DNA from: an uncultured Chloroflexota bacterium
Lineage (GTDB): Bacteria; Chloroflexota; Anaerolineae; Anaerolineales; Anaerolineaceae
Direction: 5' to 3'
DNA: 14,165 bases
NCBI GenBank assembly: GCA_902795255.1
Contig: CADBKS010000059.1
Coordinates: 1 to 14,165, forward strand
Shown here piece after piece: positions 1-7,244 of this stretch; position 1 is the first letter of the stretch, and each line of letters starts with the position of its first letter. Both the position numbers and the translations under genes were made by a program. The notes under the pieces were generated by a model, which saw only the letters and a program-made list of their open reading frames with translations, was not told where the DNA came from and made no database searches.

Positions 1-177
1 AAAAATCCTCTTTATTATATATGCTTTTTCGCAAAACCGATAATGACAAATATCACCTTATCCTCCGCATTTTATGGAAAAAACAGCAGGGGCCATCGGG
101 ATCGGACCGGTTTTCAGCGTATTCGCCTTTATTTATCACGCAATGCGGCGCTTTCTGTGCGATCTTTCCCCATCCGG

Positions 178-186
178 TGTTATCAT
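178..186 (+). promoter_or_regulatory. Possible extended -10 promoter for the dNTPase gene
   Basis: TGTTATCAT has the TGn plus TATAAT-like form of an extended -10 and would start transcription about 29 nt before the ATG at 222. No clear -35 is seen. The other promoters proposed here for fucO (TGTTAAAAT) and the phosphofructokinase gene (TGATATAAT) have the same layout. The remaining upstream DNA (1-177) shows nothing else I can support. Confidence 0.35.
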
Positions 187-221
187 TTGTATATCGGTTC
201 AGATTTTTCAGTGGAGGATTT

Positions 222-1376
222 ATGAACTACGCGTCTTCTGCGAACCTGCTTCGGAAAGAAGAGGTCATTATCGCCCCTTACGGCACCCATTCCAAAGACA
301 CACGCGGACGGCTCTATCCGGAAGAGGAACACAGCTACCGCGGCTGCTACCAGCGGGACAAGGACCGCATTCTGCACACCACATCCTTCCGCCGCCTCGA
401 ATACAAGACCCAGGTGTTCGTCAATGACGAAGGCGACTATTACCGCACCCGGCTGACCCATACACTGGAAGTCGCACAGATCGGCCGTACGCTCGCCCGG
501 GCTCTGGGCGGAAATGAAGACCTTGCGGAAGCGATCTGCCTGGCGCATGACATGGGGCATCCCCCCTTCGGTCACTCCGGCGAAGCTGTTCTTGCTAAAA
601 AGATGGTCAACCACGGCTCCTTCAACCACAACCGCCAGACGCTCCGCATCGTCACCAAACTGGAAAGGCGCTATTCGGGGTTCAACGGACTGAACCTGAG
701 TTACGAGACCCTTGAAGGGATCGCGAAACACGAGACTGAATATGACACCATGGGCGATATGGATTTCAACCCCAACCTGCGCGGTTCCCTGGAAGCGCAG
801 ATCGCCAACATGGCCGATGAGACCGCTTATTCCGCCCATGACCTGGATGACGGACTGCGTTCCGGCCTGCTGACACTGGATATGGTCTCACGGCTGGATA
901 TCTGGCGTCTGATCGCGGATACGCTGCATTTTGCGGGAACCGAACTGAGCGACCTGGACCGCCACCGCTTCATCACCGTGCTGACAGGGCTGGAGGTCGA
1001 TGACATCGTGGAACACACTGAGCAGCTCATTCAGAAAAACCGCATAGAATCTGTCAGTGATCTGGTCCATATGCCTTATAATATAGTTTCGAACAGCGAA
1101 GTGATGGTCGGGATGAACCGCCAGCTGAAAGACTTCCTGTACAACAATATGTACCGGCATTACCGGGTGATGCGCATGAGCGCCAAGGCAGAGATGATCC
1201 TCTCACGGCTGTTCGACACTTTCATGAGCAACCCGAAGCTGATGCCGACCCACATCCAGGATGCAATCGAAGAAAAGGGACTGGAAGTGGCGATCTGCGA
1301 TTATATCGCGGGCATGACGGACCGTTATGCCACGGAACAGTATAAAAAGCTGTTCGATCCGGATGTCCTGCCGTAA
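222..1376 (+). CDS. dGTPase-like HD-domain deoxynucleoside triphosphate triphosphohydrolase
   Basis: This 384-residue soluble protein belongs to the dGTPase-like branch of the HD superfamily, which splits dNTPs into deoxynucleoside and tripolyphosphate. The metal ligands are visible: H80 in LTHTLEV, the H109-D110 pair in LAHDMGHPPFGHSG, and D199 in the ADETAYSAHDLDD segment. The N-terminal motif DRILHTTSFRRLEYKTQVF, where the family binds nucleotide, is also intact. The reading frame stays open back to position 21. I chose the ATG at 222 because GGAGG lies just upstream (213-217) and homologues begin near here, while the extra 67 residues look like translated leader. The length fits the short Firmicutes-type enzymes. 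greA follows after 72 bp with no terminator between, so co-transcription is likely. Substrate preference (dGTP or other dNTPs) cannot be read from sequence. Confidence 0.93.
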   Translation: MNYASSANLLRKEEVIIAPYGTHSKDTRGRLYPEEEHSYRGCYQRDKDRILHTTSFRRLEYKTQVFVNDEGDYYRTRLTHTLEVAQIGRTLARALGGNEDLAEAICLAHDMGHPPFGHSGEAVLAKKMVNHGSFNHNRQTLRIVTKLERRYSGFNGLNLSYETLEGIAKHETEYDTMGDMDFNPNLRGSLEAQIANMADETAYSAHDLDDGLRSGLLTLDMVSRLDIWRLIADTLHFAGTELSDLDRHRFITVLTGLEVDDIVEHTEQLIQKNRIESVSDLVHMPYNIVSNSEVMVGMNRQLKDFLYNNMYRHYRVMRMSAKAEMILSRLFDTFMSNPKLMPTHIQDAIEEKGLEVAICDYIAGMTDRYATEQYKKLFDPDVLP

Positions 1377-1404
1377 CAGGGACGTAAGAAACAGCACATT
1401 TGCT

Positions 1405-1427
1405 GCGGAAGGTGCACCGCACCCCGC
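1405..1427 (+). other. Small hairpin in the greA leader
   Basis: GCGG-AA-GGTGC-ACC-GCACC-CCGC can form a 9-bp stem with a 2-nt bulge between the dNTPase stop and the greA ribosome binding site. It has no T-run, so it is not an intrinsic terminator. It could be an mRNA processing or stability element, or chance. Confidence 0.3.
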
Positions 1428-1448
1428 AAGTACAATAAGAGGTGAAAC

Positions 1449-1922
1449 ATGGCAGATAAAGTAACATATTTGACAGCAGAAGGCAAACAGAAGCTTCAGG
1501 ACGAACTCGAAGAACTGAAGAACGTGAAGCGCCCCGAAATCGCCGCACGGCTCCGCCACGCGATCGAACAGGGTGATATTTCCGAAAACGCGGACTACTC
1601 CTCCGCCAAAGAAGATCAGGGCTTCATGGAAGGCCGCATTCTGGAACTGGAGTCACTCCTCTCCAATGTCAAACTCATTGATGAAATGGACCGTGAAAAG
1701 GGCGTTGTGAACATCGGTTCCGTCGTCACGCTGCTCGAAGTCGGCGAAGATGAAGAGGAAGAATACACCATCGTCGGCACACACGAAGCTGACCCGATGA
1801 ACAACCGCATTTCCTTCCTGTCACCGATCGGTGCCGCGATCCACAAGCATAAGCAGGGGGAGACTGTCACGGTCGAAACTCCGGGCGGAACGATCAAAAT
1901 GAAGATCGTCAAGGTCAAATAA
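1449..1922 (+). CDS. greA: Transcription elongation factor GreA
   Basis: GreA enters the secondary channel of stalled RNA polymerase and stimulates cleavage of the backtracked transcript so elongation can resume. The protein has 157 residues, the usual GreA length. An N-terminal antiparallel coiled coil (about residues 8-75) carries the signature loop EQGDISENADY, with the acidic tip residues D43 and E46 that act at the polymerase active site. The C-terminal FKBP-like half (about 80-157) ends in the typical sequence with GETVTVETPGG. The start is preceded by AGAGGTG at 4-nt spacing. It lies 72 bp after the dNTPase gene and is followed at once by a strong hairpin terminator, so it is probably the last gene of that transcript. 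No anomaly was seen. Confidence 0.97.
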   Translation: MADKVTYLTAEGKQKLQDELEELKNVKRPEIAARLRHAIEQGDISENADYSSAKEDQGFMEGRILELESLLSNVKLIDEMDREKGVVNIGSVVTLLEVGEDEEEEYTIVGTHEADPMNNRISFLSPIGAAIHKHKQGETVTVETPGGTIKMKIVKVK

Positions 1923-1938
1923 GCATACAGACTCCAAA

Positions 1939-1978
1939 GAGAATAAAAAAACTGCCGTCCGGCAGTTTTTTTATTCTC
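1939..1978. terminator. Bidirectional intrinsic terminator after greA
   Basis: A perfect 18-bp inverted repeat (1939-1956 with 1961-1978) has a 4-nt GTCC loop. The core CTGCC/GGCAG is flanked by seven A on the left and seven T on the right, so a hairpin followed by a T-tract forms on either strand. It ends the greA transcript and could also stop minus-strand transcripts leaving tatD. Confidence 0.93.
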
Positions 1979-2028
1979 AGATGATCCGGGATATTATTGA
2001 AATAAGATCTCACTCTGATATGTACCCT

Positions 2029-2200
2029 GCAATCGGGAGGGAGTGCTTCGCAGGGCGCGGCCCGGTCGTTCGTGTGTCTGCATAAGTGCCTTGCCGCGCC
2101 CGGTTTGTTTAGCCGGGGCCGATCGGGCTGGCCTGCGGCCACCCGTCGGCCCCGGCACCCCCGGTTATTGTGTAAGGGCCGACATTTTCATTTGTATACC
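2029..2200 (+). repeat. Structured intergenic repeat, copy 1
   Basis: This is the first of two copies of a GC-rich element (the other is at 9604-9766). From GCAATCGG to CGGGCT the copies differ at about 12 of roughly 100 positions by hand count, and similarity fades out near 2200. Two hairpins are visible. Stem I pairs 2053-2061 (GGGCGCGGC) with 2093-2101 (GCCGCGCCC) around a 31-nt loop. Stem II pairs 2112-2122 with 2146-2156 (11 bp), then 2124-2127 with 2142-2145 and 2129-2133 with 2137-2141, closing on TGC. There is no T-tract on either strand, so it is not a terminator. It fills most of the gap between greA and tatD. Translated frames across it look artificial. Confidence 0.85.
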
Positions 2201-2269
2201 CACAGCTCCCGATAAGACACCCCAAACAGCGTCAGCTGCCGGGTCCGGTTTTATCAGTCCGATGAAAAC

Positions 2270-3040
2270 TCAGATCCTGAAGAAATCCAGGGCGTTCTGT
2301 GTTGTTTGTGCGTCCGCCGTTTCGAACGGGACCCCCTTGACCTCCGCGATCTTTTCCAGCGTCAGCTTCGCGTATGCGGGTTCATTGCGCTCCCCCCGAT
2401 GCGGGATCGGGCTCAGATACGGGCAGTCCGTCTCCAGCAGGATCGAAATCAGCGGGACTGCTTCCATGATGGCGGTCCGGCGCTCGTTTTTCTTACGGTA
2501 GGTATAGGGACCGCCCATGCCGATCATCACCCCGAGGGAGACCGCATCCAGCGCTTTCTCCGCGTCCCCGTCAAAGGCATGGAGGACCGCTTTGCGGCCG
2601 CTCCCCGCCCGGATCCAGGATGACAGAATGGGCCACAGATCCTCATAAGCCTCTCTGCAGTGAACGATCACCGGCAGTTTCAGTTCGTCCGCGATCTCCA
2701 GCTGTCGGGAAAATACCGCTTTCTGGACCTCCGGGGGGCAGTCATCCCAGTAATAATCCATACCGATCTCCCCGATCGCACGGCATTTCGGATGTTCCGC
2801 ATCCCGGATCACCTGTTCATCCCAGCCGGGAGCAAGGTCCGCGGCATTGTTCGGGTGGATCCCGGAGGCGAACCAGATCGCGGGATCTTCCTCAGCGATC
2901 TGCCGGATCTTTCCGACCGTGCACAGCTCGATCCCGGGGATCATAAAATGGGTGAATCCGGCATCCTTCGCTCTGGAGATCACATCAGCACGGTCCGGGT
3001 CAAACTGGCTGAGATCAAGATGGCAGTGTGTATCAAACAT
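2270..3040 (-). CDS. TatD-family metal-dependent hydrolase (DNase-like)
   Basis: TatD-family proteins are cytosolic TIM-barrel metallohydrolases. Characterised members are 3'-5' exonucleases acting on DNA and RNA, but this protein's own substrate is unknown. The 256 residues match the usual family length. The metal ligands are all present: H5 and H7 in FDTHCHLD, E91 in AIGEIGMDYYW, H127 in VIVHCRE, H154 in VLHAFDG and D205 in LLETDCPYLSP. The ATG at 3040 has AAAGGGG at 6-nt spacing. The gene lies 41 bp downstream of the amylase gene with no terminator between, so the two are probably one transcript. In many Firmicutes tatD sits near metG or rnmV, which is not the case here. The paralogue YcfH/YabD cannot be separated from TatD by sequence alone. 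Confidence 0.93.
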   Translation of the reverse strand: MFDTHCHLDLSQFDPDRADVISRAKDAGFTHFMIPGIELCTVGKIRQIAEEDPAIWFASGIHPNNAADLAPGWDEQVIRDAEHPKCRAIGEIGMDYYWDDCPPEVQKAVFSRQLEIADELKLPVIVHCREAYEDLWPILSSWIRAGSGRKAVLHAFDGDAEKALDAVSLGVMIGMGGPYTYRKKNERRTAIMEAVPLISILLETDCPYLSPIPHRGERNEPAYAKLTLEKIAEVKGVPFETADAQTTQNALDFFRI

Positions 3041-3081
3041 AAATTTCCCCTTTGGGCAGCACTTTCCGTCCGGTCCCGTTA

Positions 3082-4371
3082 TCAGAGCGGGAGGCTGATG
3101 ATCACGGGTTTCCCCTCACAGCGGAGCATTCCGTCCTGCACCCGGACAGCCGCCCCGTCAACAAGGTTTACATAATCCCCGTCAGGGAGCCCGGCCCGCA
3201 CATCGGCGGACTTTGAATGCAGGCTGAAGATCCCGACCTTTTTCGCCCTGCCGTTTAAACGGGTCATCACGGCAATATCCGCCTCATCCATGGCTGCGGC
3301 AAAAAACGCATCATCCGGATCCAGCGCGTCATGCTTGATGCGGCTGAGTTTTGTGAGTAGCGGGGAAAGATCACAGCCGGTCTGACGGTCAACAGGCTCT
3401 TTTTCGAAGAGGCTCGGAAGATGGGAATCCGCCCATTCCTGTCCGGCATAGATCAGGGTCGTCCCCTTCAGGAAATAAAGCATCGCGGTAAAATTGACCA
3501 GGTCGTTCCCGTTTTTCACAAAAGAAGCGATCCGCGGCTGGTCATGGTTTTCCAGAAAACGCATCTTATTATAATTTTCCGGATAGACCGCTTCCTGAAA
3601 TTCCAGCAGGTCCGTCCACTGTGAAAGGACCGTTTCCCCTCGCAGATATTTATCGAAGACCAGGCGGATATCGTACTCGTATTCAAGGTCAAAAGCCTCA
3701 AACACCTGCGGATCGCGCGCACAGTACATGCCCTGTGAACGGCAGTAAGCCCCAAAATCCCGATGGACCGTTTCCGCCAGCCAGATAAAGCCGGGGTGGA
3801 CCGCTTCCACGGCCTGCCGGGCCTTTTTCCAGAATTCGACCGGAACGAACGAAGCCACATCACAGCGGTACCCGTCGACGATCCCGGCCCAGCGCGTCAG
3901 GGATTCGATCTGATAATCCCAGAGTTCCGGAACCGTATAATCCAGATCGATCACGTCCGTCCACTCCCCGACATGATTGCCGGGAGTTCCGTCCGGCCGT
4001 TTATAGAAAAACTCCGGATGCGTTTCCCAGAGCACGGAGTCCGGCGAAGTATGGTTGTAAACCACATCGATCATCACCTTCATCCCGCGCTGATGGATCG
4101 CTTCGCACAGTTTCCGGAATTCCTCCATCGTGCCGTATTCCGGATTCACGGTCCGGTAATCCCGGTTGGCGTAAGGACAGCCCAGGCTGCCCTTTTTGCC
4201 TTTCACGCCGATCGGATGAATGGGCATGAACCAGATGATGTCGGTTCCCAGAGCGCGGATACGGTCCAGGTCGGGAATAACGGCATTGAATGTACCTTCC
4301 GGAGTGTGCGCACGCACATAAACTGAGTAGATGATCCGGTTTTGAAGCCGCGGGTCAGTGTTTGCTGCCAT
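3082..4371 (-). CDS. GH13 alpha-amylase family glycosidase, intracellular
   Basis: This protein is predicted to hydrolyse or rearrange alpha-glucosidic linkages in the cytosol. The GH13 regions are visible (429-residue numbering): DVVYNHTSPDS at about 102-112, the nucleophile D171 in GYRCDVA, the acid/base E200 in WLAETVHRD, and the transition-state Asp D277 in LENHDQPR. There is no signal peptide. A short C-terminal beta domain follows the barrel. The protein is shorter than most amylases and lacks extra starch-binding domains, so the exact specificity (amylase, glucosidase or transferase) is open. I prefer the ATG at 4371, with AAGGA close by, over the ATG at 4398, which sits against the hairpin at 4401-4426 and has no ribosome binding site. 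tatD follows 41 bp downstream. Confidence 0.9.
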   Translation of the reverse strand: MAANTDPRLQNRIIYSVYVRAHTPEGTFNAVIPDLDRIRALGTDIIWFMPIHPIGVKGKKGSLGCPYANRDYRTVNPEYGTMEEFRKLCEAIHQRGMKVMIDVVYNHTSPDSVLWETHPEFFYKRPDGTPGNHVGEWTDVIDLDYTVPELWDYQIESLTRWAGIVDGYRCDVASFVPVEFWKKARQAVEAVHPGFIWLAETVHRDFGAYCRSQGMYCARDPQVFEAFDLEYEYDIRLVFDKYLRGETVLSQWTDLLEFQEAVYPENYNKMRFLENHDQPRIASFVKNGNDLVNFTAMLYFLKGTTLIYAGQEWADSHLPSLFEKEPVDRQTGCDLSPLLTKLSRIKHDALDPDDAFFAAAMDEADIAVMTRLNGRAKKVGIFSLHSKSADVRAGLPDGDYVNLVDGAAVRVQDGMLRCEGKPVIISLPL

Positions 4372-4400
4372 AAAGTCCTTCCGAGTCTTTGAATGCATAC

Positions 4401-4433
4401 AACGGGGCTGCTTCTGCAGCCCCGTTATTTTTC
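4401..4433. terminator. Hairpin between fucO and the amylase gene
   Basis: AACGGGGCTGC (4401-4411) pairs perfectly with GCAGCCCCGTT (4416-4426) around TTCT. The T-rich tail (ATTTTTC) lies on the plus strand, yet both neighbouring genes are on the minus strand, where the hairpin is followed only by GTATGCATTC. It may still terminate fucO weakly, or act as a 5' stem in the amylase leader. Confidence 0.6.
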
Positions 4434-4447
4434 AAAACGATTTCTAT

Positions 4448-4453
4448 ATTATA
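4448..4453 (-). promoter_or_regulatory. Possible -10 box for the amylase-tatD operon
   Basis: Minus-strand TATAAT lies just downstream of the fucO stop codon, in the AT-rich stretch 4432-4460. No good -35 is seen. Transcription from here would carry the hairpin at 4401-4426 in the leader before the ribosome binding site. Confidence 0.35.
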
Positions 4454-4460
4454 TTCGCAC

Positions 4461-5606
4461 TTACATCAGTTTGCGGAACATTTCCTCAAAATCTGCAAGG
4501 GAAGCCTCGCGCGGATTTCCCGGAGCACAGGCATCAGCGGCTGCGGACTCACACAGGAACGGCAGGTCGGATTCCTTCAGCTTTTCGAGTTTGGTCGGGA
4601 TGCCGACATCCACGGACAGCTGCCGGACCGCATCGATTGCGGCTTTGCGGTAGGCAGCCTGATCCATGCCGGTGGTATCCACACCGAAAGCTTCAGCGAT
4701 CGCCCTGAATTTATCACCGGTGTATTCCTGGTTGAATTCCATCACGATCGGCAGCATCATTGCGCATGCCACACCGTGCGGCGTGTCATAGACGGCGCCC
4801 AGGGTATGGGCCATGGAATGAGCAATGCCCAGACCGACATTGGAATAGGCCATCGCCGTGACATACTGTGCAAGGGCCATACCTTCGCGTCCGTCAGGAT
4901 CATTCTGCACTGCAGCCCTCAGGTTCTTCGCAATCAGCTTGATCGCTTCCAGGTCCAGGCAGTCGGAAAGGGTCCAGGCGGCTTTGGTCGTATACCCTTC
5001 GATCGCATGAGTCAGGGCATCCATCCCGGTGGAAGCGGTCAGCCCCCTGGGCATCGAAGACATCATGTCCGGGTCGACGACCGCGACATCCGGGATGTCG
5101 TTGGGGTCCACACAGACGAACTTGCGGCGGCGTTCCACATCGGTGATCACGTAGTTGATCGTGGATTCCGCGCCGGTACCGCCGGTGGTCGGGACAGCGA
5201 TCGTGAAGACCGTGCGATGTTTCGTCGGGGCAACGCCTTCCAGAGAACGGACATCATAGAACTCCGGATTATTCACGATAATGCCGATACCTTTACCAGT
5301 ATCCATGGAAGAACCGCCGCCAATGGTGATCATAAAATCAGCGCCGGAAGCTTTGTAAGCGTCTACACCCTGCTGAACATTTTCGATCGTGGGATTCGGT
5401 TTGATATTGGAATAAACTTCAAACGCTATCCCGTTTTTCTCCAGAAGGTCCGTAACTTTTGAGGTTACGCCGAATTTAACAAGATCCGGATCGGAAGCGA
5501 CAAAAGCCTTCTTAAAGCCTTTGGAAGCGACGATCCCGGGAATTTCATTGATGGCGCCGTGTCCATGGAAAGACATGCCATTTAATACAAACCGGTTAAC
5601 AGCCAT
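4461..5606 (-). CDS. fucO: Iron-containing alcohol dehydrogenase, FucO-like (lactaldehyde reductase / 1,2-propanediol oxidoreductase)
   Basis: The protein has 381 residues of group III metal-dependent alcohol dehydrogenase. It resembles E. coli FucO along its length, including VCVDPNDIPDVA, NVGLG and GNPREA. FucO interconverts L-lactaldehyde and 1,2-propanediol with NAD(H). The iron ligands fall at the same positions as I recall for FucO: D196, H200, H263 and H277. The NAD-binding GGGSSMD loop is at about residues 96-102. The start at 5606 has AGGAGA at good spacing. No other fucose or rhamnose genes are in the window, so its job in deoxysugar fermentation is inferred from similarity; a broader short-chain aldehyde or diol role is possible. 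It has its own promoter and appears monocistronic or weakly linked to the downstream amylase. Confidence 0.9.
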   Translation of the reverse strand: MAVNRFVLNGMSFHGHGAINEIPGIVASKGFKKAFVASDPDLVKFGVTSKVTDLLEKNGIAFEVYSNIKPNPTIENVQQGVDAYKASGADFMITIGGGSSMDTGKGIGIIVNNPEFYDVRSLEGVAPTKHRTVFTIAVPTTGGTGAESTINYVITDVERRRKFVCVDPNDIPDVAVVDPDMMSSMPRGLTASTGMDALTHAIEGYTTKAAWTLSDCLDLEAIKLIAKNLRAAVQNDPDGREGMALAQYVTAMAYSNVGLGIAHSMAHTLGAVYDTPHGVACAMMLPIVMEFNQEYTGDKFRAIAEAFGVDTTGMDQAAYRKAAIDAVRQLSVDVGIPTKLEKLKESDLPFLCESAAADACAPGNPREASLADFEEMFRKLM

Positions 5607-5633
5607 GAAACAGATCTCCTATAAAAATATGAC

Positions 5634-5648
5634 AGCTGAAATTCAGCT
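5634..5648. promoter_or_regulatory. Inverted repeat in the fucO leader
   Basis: AGCTGAA-A-TTCAGCT is a perfect 7-bp inverted repeat with a 1-nt centre. It lies between the proposed fucO promoter (5685-5712) and the ribosome binding site. The centre is too short for a good RNA loop, so a repressor operator is the likelier reading. Chance occurrence cannot be excluded. Confidence 0.4.
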
Positions 5649-5684
5649 TTGAGCAAAGGGAAACAGAAACCGTCCCGTGACCCT

Positions 5685-5712
5685 ATTTTAACACAGCCGG
5701 AAAAAATAACAA
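5685..5712 (-). promoter_or_regulatory. Promoter for fucO
   Basis: On the minus strand, TTGTTA (5707-5712) and TAAAAT (5685-5690) are 16 bp apart, with TGT immediately before the -10 (extended form). Predicted transcription starts near 5678, giving a leader of about 70 nt. Confidence 0.65.
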
Positions 5713-5748
5713 TTTATAATCGATGCAAATCGTCAAACTGCGTGAAGT

Positions 5749-5779
5749 AAAAAACAGGGACCCGGCCAAAGCCGGGCCC
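5749..5779 (-). terminator. Intrinsic terminator after the DUF4956 gene
   Basis: On the minus strand, GGGCCCGGC-TTTG-GCCGGGTCCC forms a 9-bp stem with a single bulged T, followed by TGTTTTTT. It is about 50 bp past the DUF4956 stop and just upstream of the fucO promoter, so it closes the glnN-VTC-DUF4956 transcript. Confidence 0.85.
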
Positions 5780-5828
5780 ACCGCAGAATAATCAATGGTT
5801 TGGAAATTCCCCGGAACCGCAAAACGGA

Positions 5829-6500
5829 TCAGAGAATATCCTCCGCGTCGTACTGCACGAGCGAAAACCGCTCCACGGCGTCAAGCGCCGCGATCTTTTC
5901 GGTCAGTGCTTTCGGATCGGAAACGCTAAGCTCCACAGCGTAATCGATCCCGCTGCCGGTATAGTTGCGGCTCTTGATACGGAACTTTCCCCCGCATGAC
6001 TTCAGCAGCGCCGTGATCTCATCCTCAGCGCCTTTATCCGAATGCAGCACGAGGATATAAGGCCGGCGGCCGAAATGGAGATGCTCAAGGATCAGCAGAA
6101 CGACCGTTACGAAGAGCGACGTCAGGACCGCGACCTCATAAAGCCGGCAGCCGCAGACGATCCCGGTATGGATCGACCAGAGGATATAAAGCATATCCAC
6201 CGGATCCTTCACCGCCGTCCGGTAACGGATGATCGCCAGCGCCCCGATCGTTCCGAGCGTGATCACCAGATTGGACTGCAGACAGAGGATGATGGTCGAG
6301 ATAAAGAAAGGAAGGACAACGATCGAAATGTTGAAAGCCTTGTTGTAAAAGGACCGGTGAGAGACGAGTCTGTAAACCATAAACTCATACACGGAGATCA
6401 CCAGCACCATCAGCAGAACGGATAAGATCACCCCCGTGCTGACAGCGTCATTGCTGTAATTGGCAGCGATCCGGTCAATTATATTCTGAATCATACTCAT
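5829..6500 (-). CDS. DUF4956 family membrane protein
   Basis: The 223-residue protein has an N-terminal membrane region and a soluble C-terminal domain. Hydrophobic segments lie at about residues 22-45, 56-74, 78-92, 103-118 and 122-140. The loop between the third and fourth contains GALAIIRYRTAVKDPVDM, the conserved signature I associate with DUF4956. The tail (about 145-223) has a ferredoxin-like alpha/beta pattern. No biochemical function is established to my knowledge, but the family is often encoded beside VTC-domain proteins, as here. I chose the ATG at 6500 because GGAGG lies 10 nt upstream and the ATG overlaps the upstream stop (ATGA), implying translational coupling; a further 31 in-frame codons up to 6593 lie inside the preceding gene. 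A role in moving or anchoring polyphosphate is inference. Confidence 0.85.
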   Translation of the reverse strand: MSMIQNIIDRIAANYSNDAVSTGVILSVLLMVLVISVYEFMVYRLVSHRSFYNKAFNISIVVLPFFISTIILCLQSNLVITLGTIGALAIIRYRTAVKDPVDMLYILWSIHTGIVCGCRLYEVAVLTSLFVTVVLLILEHLHFGRRPYILVLHSDKGAEDEITALLKSCGGKFRIKSRNYTGSGIDYAVELSVSDPKALTEKIAALDAVERFSLVQYDAEDIL

Positions 6501-7225
6501 CTCAGAACGTCCTCCAGTTGTTTTCTTCCCAGATAATATTTTGAAAAAGCAGTCTGCTGAACGTGCAGGCTTTCGATCATCTTCCGGATCCATCCCGGAA
6601 GTATGGTATCAAATTTGACCTCCAGCACGTTCTGGTGCTCACACTGCAGCGGGAAACGCAGATAGTCTCCCTCCAGAAAAGCCGGAACATCGTATCCGGC
6701 GGAAATACAGCGGTCCAGCGTGATCCGGATATGGGCCGCCGGTTCCGCGAAAGCGGTCCGCTCGTAGTCAATGATCACCTTCGGCGAAAAACAGCGCGTC
6801 ATGATCTGCGCGCAGAATTCCCGCAGCAGGGGTTTCTCCGTGCTCCAGAACATCTCAGATACATTCCCCGAAAGGAGCGCGTCATACTCACCCCGCGTGA
6901 CCGGGCAGGAAACCTTGCCGCCCAGTCCGTACCGTTTTTCCTTGCGTTCCAGGTGCAGCCCAGAGGCTCTCTGTCCGTAATGGCGGATCCGGTATTTGAA
7001 CCGCAGCCCGTCCCCGGCCTCATTGGATGCAGCGCAGCTGTCAGTGAAGTCATCAAAATAAAGGCTGCTGACCGGATAAGTCCCGTCCGCGGCGGAATGG
7101 CTGTCGTAAGGCAGCAGCCCGCCGAGCCGTGACTGCAGCAGCTCCAGCTGCCCGTCCGTGCAGATATATTTCCATTCCGTCCTGTAATCAGCCACTTGTT
7201 TCACTTCCCGTTCCGCCGGCGGCAC
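6497..7225 (-). CDS. VTC-domain polyphosphate polymerase
   Basis: This is a soluble VTC-type tunnel-domain protein related to the catalytic domain of yeast Vtc4, which makes polyphosphate from nucleoside triphosphate. The charged tunnel strands are visible in order: YRTEWKY (about 14-20), SLYFDD (54-59), RFKYRIRHYG (75-84), LERKEKRYGLGGK (92-104), IIDYERTAF, and near the end VLEVKFD. The length of 242 residues is a bare VTC domain with no membrane part. The start is uncertain: GTG at 7225 has AGGGA about 9 nt upstream, but GTG at 7195 with GGGAAGTG upstream fits homologues better, since they begin close to the YRxEWKY strand. It is 19 bp after glnN and overlaps the DUF4956 gene by 4 bp, so all three are probably co-transcribed. 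Confidence 0.85.
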   Translation of the reverse strand: MPPAEREVKQVADYRTEWKYICTDGQLELLQSRLGGLLPYDSHSAADGTYPVSSLYFDDFTDSCAASNEAGDGLRFKYRIRHYGQRASGLHLERKEKRYGLGGKVSCPVTRGEYDALLSGNVSEMFWSTEKPLLREFCAQIMTRCFSPKVIIDYERTAFAEPAAHIRITLDRCISAGYDVPAFLEGDYLRFPLQCEHQNVLEVKFDTILPGWIRKMIESLHVQQTAFSKYYLGRKQLEDVLR

Positions 7226-7244
7226 ACCTGCCGGAGTCCCTGTT

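Noticed and set aside
21..221. N-terminal extension of the dNTP triphosphohydrolase by 67 residues
   Set aside because: The ATG at 222 has GGAGG at proper spacing and matches the family start; the upstream codons look like non-coding leader.
2043..2501. Small proteins encoded in the repeated element (also 9575-9784)
   Set aside because: The reading frames follow GC-rich stems, lack a ribosome binding site, and the two copies do not keep a common protein sequence through the variable loop; copy 1's frame runs into antisense of tatD.
4389..5462. A 357-codon plus-strand frame opposite fucO
   Set aside because: Antisense to a gene whose metal ligands are all in place; no domain or start signal was seen.
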